Below, piece by piece: positions 60,255 through 64,000 of a stretch of 64,000 nucleotides of DNA. Both the position numbers and the translations under genes were made by a program. The notes under the pieces were generated by a model. That model was given only the letters and a program-made list of their open reading frames with translations. It made no database searches and was not told the origin of the DNA. Location of the stretch: contig NC_059419.1 in assembly GCF_905220565.1 (NCBI RefSeq), positions 10,804,670-10,868,669 on the forward strand. The letters run 5' to 3'. The number at the start of each line of letters is the position of its first letter. The first letter of the stretch is position 1. Source of the stretch: Melitaea cinxia. Lineage: Eukaryota; Arthropoda; Insecta; Lepidoptera; Nymphalidae.

Positions 60255-62780
60255 TAATAGTTTTTTCCATCCAATAACTTTTTGAAATTATAAAAATCTG
60301 TAATACTCATCTTAATCACATTACGAGTATATAAGGCATGTTAATTTTGACCATCTTTCTAAAGCATACCATTACTCTGGCGTATATATGAGTTTATTTT
60401 TTGAATTTCGCTCTAGCATGAACAGAATCTGCTTCATTTTGAGTATGTCCTCGCTCTATGAACCTATGATTTATTGTTACACCATATTTTTTTTGCAGCA
60501 TAAGTATAAAATGAAAACACAATACGATTTCGGAGCACAATTATCTGACCAAAAAATGAATTCCTTAGCGCCATCTTTTACTTTAGACACAACTTGCAAC
60601 TTCACATGCATGGTGCTTCCCATTAATCTTTCGCCACATGTAACAATGCTTCTTTACTGGCTAGATCGAAAACTGTAAAAATTATGGACCGATAGGTTCC
60701 TTCTATAATATAAAAATGAGTCGCTGAATGTGTTGCTAAGCGCAAAACTCGAGAACGGTTGGACCGATTTCGCTAATTCTTTTTTAAAAATCTTCCTAGA
60801 AGTACGAGGATGGTCCTTACGGAGAGAAAAATTCTAAAAAAAAAAATAATAAAATTAAAGAATTGACTGTTAGGCGATACGAAGTTCGCCGGGTCAGCTA
60901 GTTTATAATAAAATAAACCTACATTTCCATGAGAATAATTCAGAATTTTTTGAAAATCGAAGCATGCTGTAATTATTTTTCCTTTACTTTCTACAGCTAA
61001 TTTTTGTCTTTTTCCTTAAAATTTCTTGCTAATTTTTTGATATTATATGTTGTTTTTATTTATTTATTTCTTCTTCTGTCATATTATTTTTATTTGTGTT
61101 GTAATCATGACTTCGTTACAAATATCCTTCTTCCGTTTGTAAAATGAATAATTTAAATTGTTATTTATACTATCCATATATTGCCGAGGTGTTTTAACTT
61201 TTCTTTTTATATTTTCATTAGTACACCACTCATTATATAAAGAAAACATCTTTGTAAACGTGAGTCCGCTATCTAAGTAATGTTTCGTAAACTTTTTGCG
61301 CACATAGTATGATTCATCTGGTAGAAATATTTGTACATGCTTTATTACTTCTTGTTTAATCTTTTCGTCTATGATTACAACTCTCGAACCGCCACGATGG
61401 TCTGGGGAAATAGATCCAACACCTGAACACCACTTCGACACGGGCGTACTAACTGTTCGCTCTCCTATAGAAAGAGTATTGAGGAACATAGTTTTACACA
61501 CCAAAACATATTATGATTATCTGAACTAGGTTCTGTTAGTGGGAAGGAATATTTCAAAGTTTTCTTACGTCTAGATTCAGCCTTCGTAGTGGTATGAGTA
61601 TTACAATTCAAACTTCAATATACTTAGTTATGTCAATAGCTATTTCAATAATCTTGCTATCTAGTATGGTCACCAAACTTCCAAAACGCATAAAGTTGCT
61701 GAGAACTGAACTTCCGATGACATTTAAGGCGACATGTTGAGGTACACGGAAGTTTAATCACCTTAACATCTCTACTGACTGTCTTTATGCTGTCTTTTTT
61801 GCTTATGTAGGCTTTACCTAAATTCTTAAGACATTTTCGTTTTACATCTTTCCAATCATCTCGTCTCTTGAGTCGTTTTCGACTAGAAGATGGTGTTCCC
61901 TCAACAGACGAACAAGGTGAATAAATAAAACTATAGGCGTCACTATGCAGAGGTGTGTCAGCTCTGCTATTGGTGTTTGATAAACAGATATTCGAATCTG
62001 GCACCAGGCTGTGATCAGATGGACAAGCATGAGTGACCTCTTCGACTCCAAATGGTTAGCTTAGAAGTGAAGAAATAATGTTTTATCAATTTGAGATTGA
62101 TTGCTATCTACTACGTACAGTACCTCGGATTCCAAAGCCACATTAATTGTTTCACCATATCCTTCGATAGGCATAAAACTCTTCATGTCTTGATTTGAGC
62201 TAGTATTATATAAATTATTTAATGCTAGTCGTACTTCTTGGGAACTTTTTCTAATGTCATCGACCTCAACCATTGACTTGTACAAATTCCAGTTATGCTC
62301 GGTTTCCAGTTGAACAGGTGATTCTAAAAAACACCCACTTACATTTCATTAACCACCACAACATATTAGTGGTACAAAATTTTAAATTTATTTATGATTT
62401 TAGCAAATAAAAAATGGCATAAAGTCTTATTTAATATTGAGTTCGAAGCATAACGTTGTATAATCTACATACGACTATAAGAACACAGATTTTGTTTTTT
62501 AATAACGACGCATATTGTCGTAAGTACTAGTTACGACCGTTAACTTTGGAATAAAAATAACGCATAACGTCGTAACTATAATATTACGACGTTATGCGTG
62601 GAACTAGATTAAAATCATAAATTTCAAAAAAAAAAACACATAAATATAATAATAAATCTAATCTAATAAGTTTGTATAGCGATATGATTTCTAACTATTT
62701 AATAAAAAACAATCAATTAAAAACAAAACTTACCAGTTTGACTGGATTCATTAGAAGTAATTTTTTTCATTTTCATTAAG
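60255..62780 (-). pseudogene. Decayed transposase-like gene of the TIR element
   Basis: A minus-strand gene with a possible first exon ending at a good donor (GTAAGTTTTG near 62737) joined to 62324 (acceptor TTTTTAG). Later parts: a basic region then a Cys motif (CTSTCRLKCHRKFSS) near 61700, then CKTMFLNTLSIGERTV, GVGSISPDHRGGSRVV and YLDSGLTFTKMFSLYNEWCT (61504-61140), then KIITACFDFQKIL, NVGLFYYK (split by the nested repeat), FTVFDLASKEALL, FIFWSDNCA and GHTQNEADSVHA near 60430. The motif order is that of a multi-copy arthropod transposon protein I know but cannot name. Stops near 61657, a shift near 61500 and one near 60500 make it non-functional. Confidence 0.75.
60703..60903. repeat. Repeat nested in the transposase gene
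   Basis: Copy of the 19605-19900 family inserted between codons for FYYK and the following FTVFDLASK of the transposase-like gene. It is therefore younger than the transposon that carries it. Confidence 0.8.
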
Positions 62781-63187
62781 TACTAATTTTAAAATTCTTG
62801 ATGATCATAAGTGGTGGTAATATAATACAATCAACATATCACAACACACTCGTGATAATATCATAACGTAAAACACTTCAAATTTCTTATTACTTGCACA
62901 TCTTATTATATGCACTGTCAGTGACATACGACGGCGGTAACTGACCTTGATTGGTCTTGCACGAACCAATAGCACAACGCTTATCGTCGTAACGTGAAAT
63001 GCGACTATATGTGCGGTAACTATCAAAATATACGACCATAAGCGTTTCTAAAACTCGTTAATTAAAAGTAATTTTAAGATTCTGGTTTCAGGAATTTATA
63101 AAACTCATATACGTTATTACGATAATGTAAAATATGATTTTTCAATAAAAAAGGCGTTAAGACCTTATGCGTCGGAGGTATCGATAT

Positions 63188-63972
63188 CGGCGCTTGCTCG
63201 CGTGTCTTTGCTTCTCTTTTTCTTGGCACTTCGTTGCCGCCGAACCTCGAGACCTAACCTCGACCCTAACTCGGCTTAAATCCCGCTGGGGTAAGTTCTC
63301 ATGATATCTATTATAATTACATATTGCTGGTGTTCTTAACTTAACGAGAAAATTGTAATTATTTATTATTTTGCTAATTGTGACACTGGTTTCTGAATTG
63401 TTCTTTTCCTGACTCGGAACTTTCTTCGTTCCAGGATTTTTATTTTAAGATTTATATCTTTAATTATACTTTGCTACAAATCGAGTCACTGCCCTCGATT
63501 AATAACGGGCTGACTGATTACCGGCATTTACACCGGTGGAGATCTCCGCCGGTCATCGGACGAAGACGGAACTGAAGACCATCATCGCCTGGAATTAGTC
63601 AGGCCAGTGTCCTTCCATTTTACTTTCTAAGGTACGTTGTCGCGGCGTGGGCCAGCTAAGGAAATAAAGGCTGAAAATCAGGTGCCTAACGCGCCTGATT
63701 CCGAACCTACCCCTGTTTTCTGACCGCGTGCTATTAAAATTTATAACTTTAAAATTAGTTTACTATTCTATTTCCACAACCCCTAAATCTACAAAGCGCG
63801 GCACTATATTAATCTTTTCATAAATATTTTCATTAAATTTTATTTTTTATATTAAATTGTAACTTAAAATGCAAAATTAATTTAAAAATGCATGGATTTT
63901 GGAAATAAATTTCATTTCTATCTCATTACCATATTTTACAATAAATAATTCGAGAAAATACTAGAAAACTTA
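63188..63972. other. Unassigned right-end region
   Basis: Part (63188-63300 and 63500-63700) is more GC-rich than the surrounding DNA and reads like a leader or repeat (GAGACCTAACCTCGACCCTA; GGAGATCTCCGCCGGTCATC). No open frame is convincing. It could be a retroelement terminal part or an exon of the gene beyond the window. Confidence 0.3.
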
Positions 63973-64000
63973 CAAGATCGCTCTTTTTGGTCGACGCCAA
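63973..64000 (-). CDS. Possible further 5' exon of the giant gene, cut by the window edge
   Basis: On the minus strand the last 28 bases end in a near-consensus donor (CTT then GTAAGTTTTC). They read LASTKKSDL in phase 0, which is the phase the 59089-59196 exon requires. Short and cut off, so only suggestive. Confidence 0.35.

Larger units (their letters stand above)
59737..63187 (-). mobile_element. DNA transposon with terminal inverted repeats, 3.45 kb
   Basis: Terminal inverted repeats at 59741-59763 and 63161-63183 (starting CGACACCTCC at the left end) match at 20 of 23 positions. Each is flanked by ATAT, a likely 4-bp target duplication (59737-59740 and 63184-63187). The internal motif TTATGCGT or its complement recurs at 59958, 60061, 62560 and 62592 as well as in both ends, as expected for transposase-binding sites. 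A decayed spliced transposase-like gene fills the middle on the minus strand, and a second repeat is nested at about 60703-60903. The superfamily is not identified. Confidence 0.75.

Overview
The window is AT-rich, intron-rich animal DNA, most likely from a lepidopteran (moth or butterfly) or close insect relative. This is inferred from an MADF-BESS gene, tRNA-headed SINEs, and many decayed non-LTR, Helitron-like and MITE-like repeats. There are no bacterial-style operons, rRNA or CRISPR arrays. Two protein genes are supported, converging on a roughly 0.6 kb gap near 10.4-11.0 kb. Bases 1-5.8 kb hold only repeats and three unexplained GC-rich patches. A two-exon MADF-BESS DNA-binding protein gene (222 aa) lies on the + strand at 5853-9890.

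The rest is dominated by one very large gene on the minus strand. It begins near or beyond the right edge and ends at the stop codon at 11073. I could read 79 consecutive exons (11073-59196) with standard splice borders and matching phases. They join into 9,603 nt, an unbroken frame of about 3,200 aa. The last 200 residues or so are a canonical vinculin tail (actin/PIP2-binding five-helix bundle), preceded by D3/D4-like vinculin domains. Before that lie about 860 residues of divergent helical bundles, part of which resembles a talin rod. Before those come six tandem copies of a roughly 300-residue unit, each encoded by the same seven-exon set (A-G; exon C always 78 nt, exon E usually 93, F usually 159, G usually 214). 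Canonical vinculin is about 1,000 aa with a single D1-D5 head, so this is a greatly expanded vinculin/talin-superfamily protein and the best candidate here for something undescribed. It would presumably act as a long cytoskeletal scaffold or mechanosensor, but that is inference.

Introns of the giant gene hold two intact tRNA-Arg(CCT) genes, a third cut short by a repeat, several copies of a tRNA-like mobile element, SINEs and retrotransposon scraps. Between 59.7 and 63.2 kb lies a 3.45-kb DNA transposon with terminal inverted repeats, a decayed spliced transposase-like gene and a second repeat nested inside it. A perfect splice donor at 63972/63973 hints that the giant gene continues past the window. 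All homology statements come from reading the sequence and from knowledge of the families; no database search was run.
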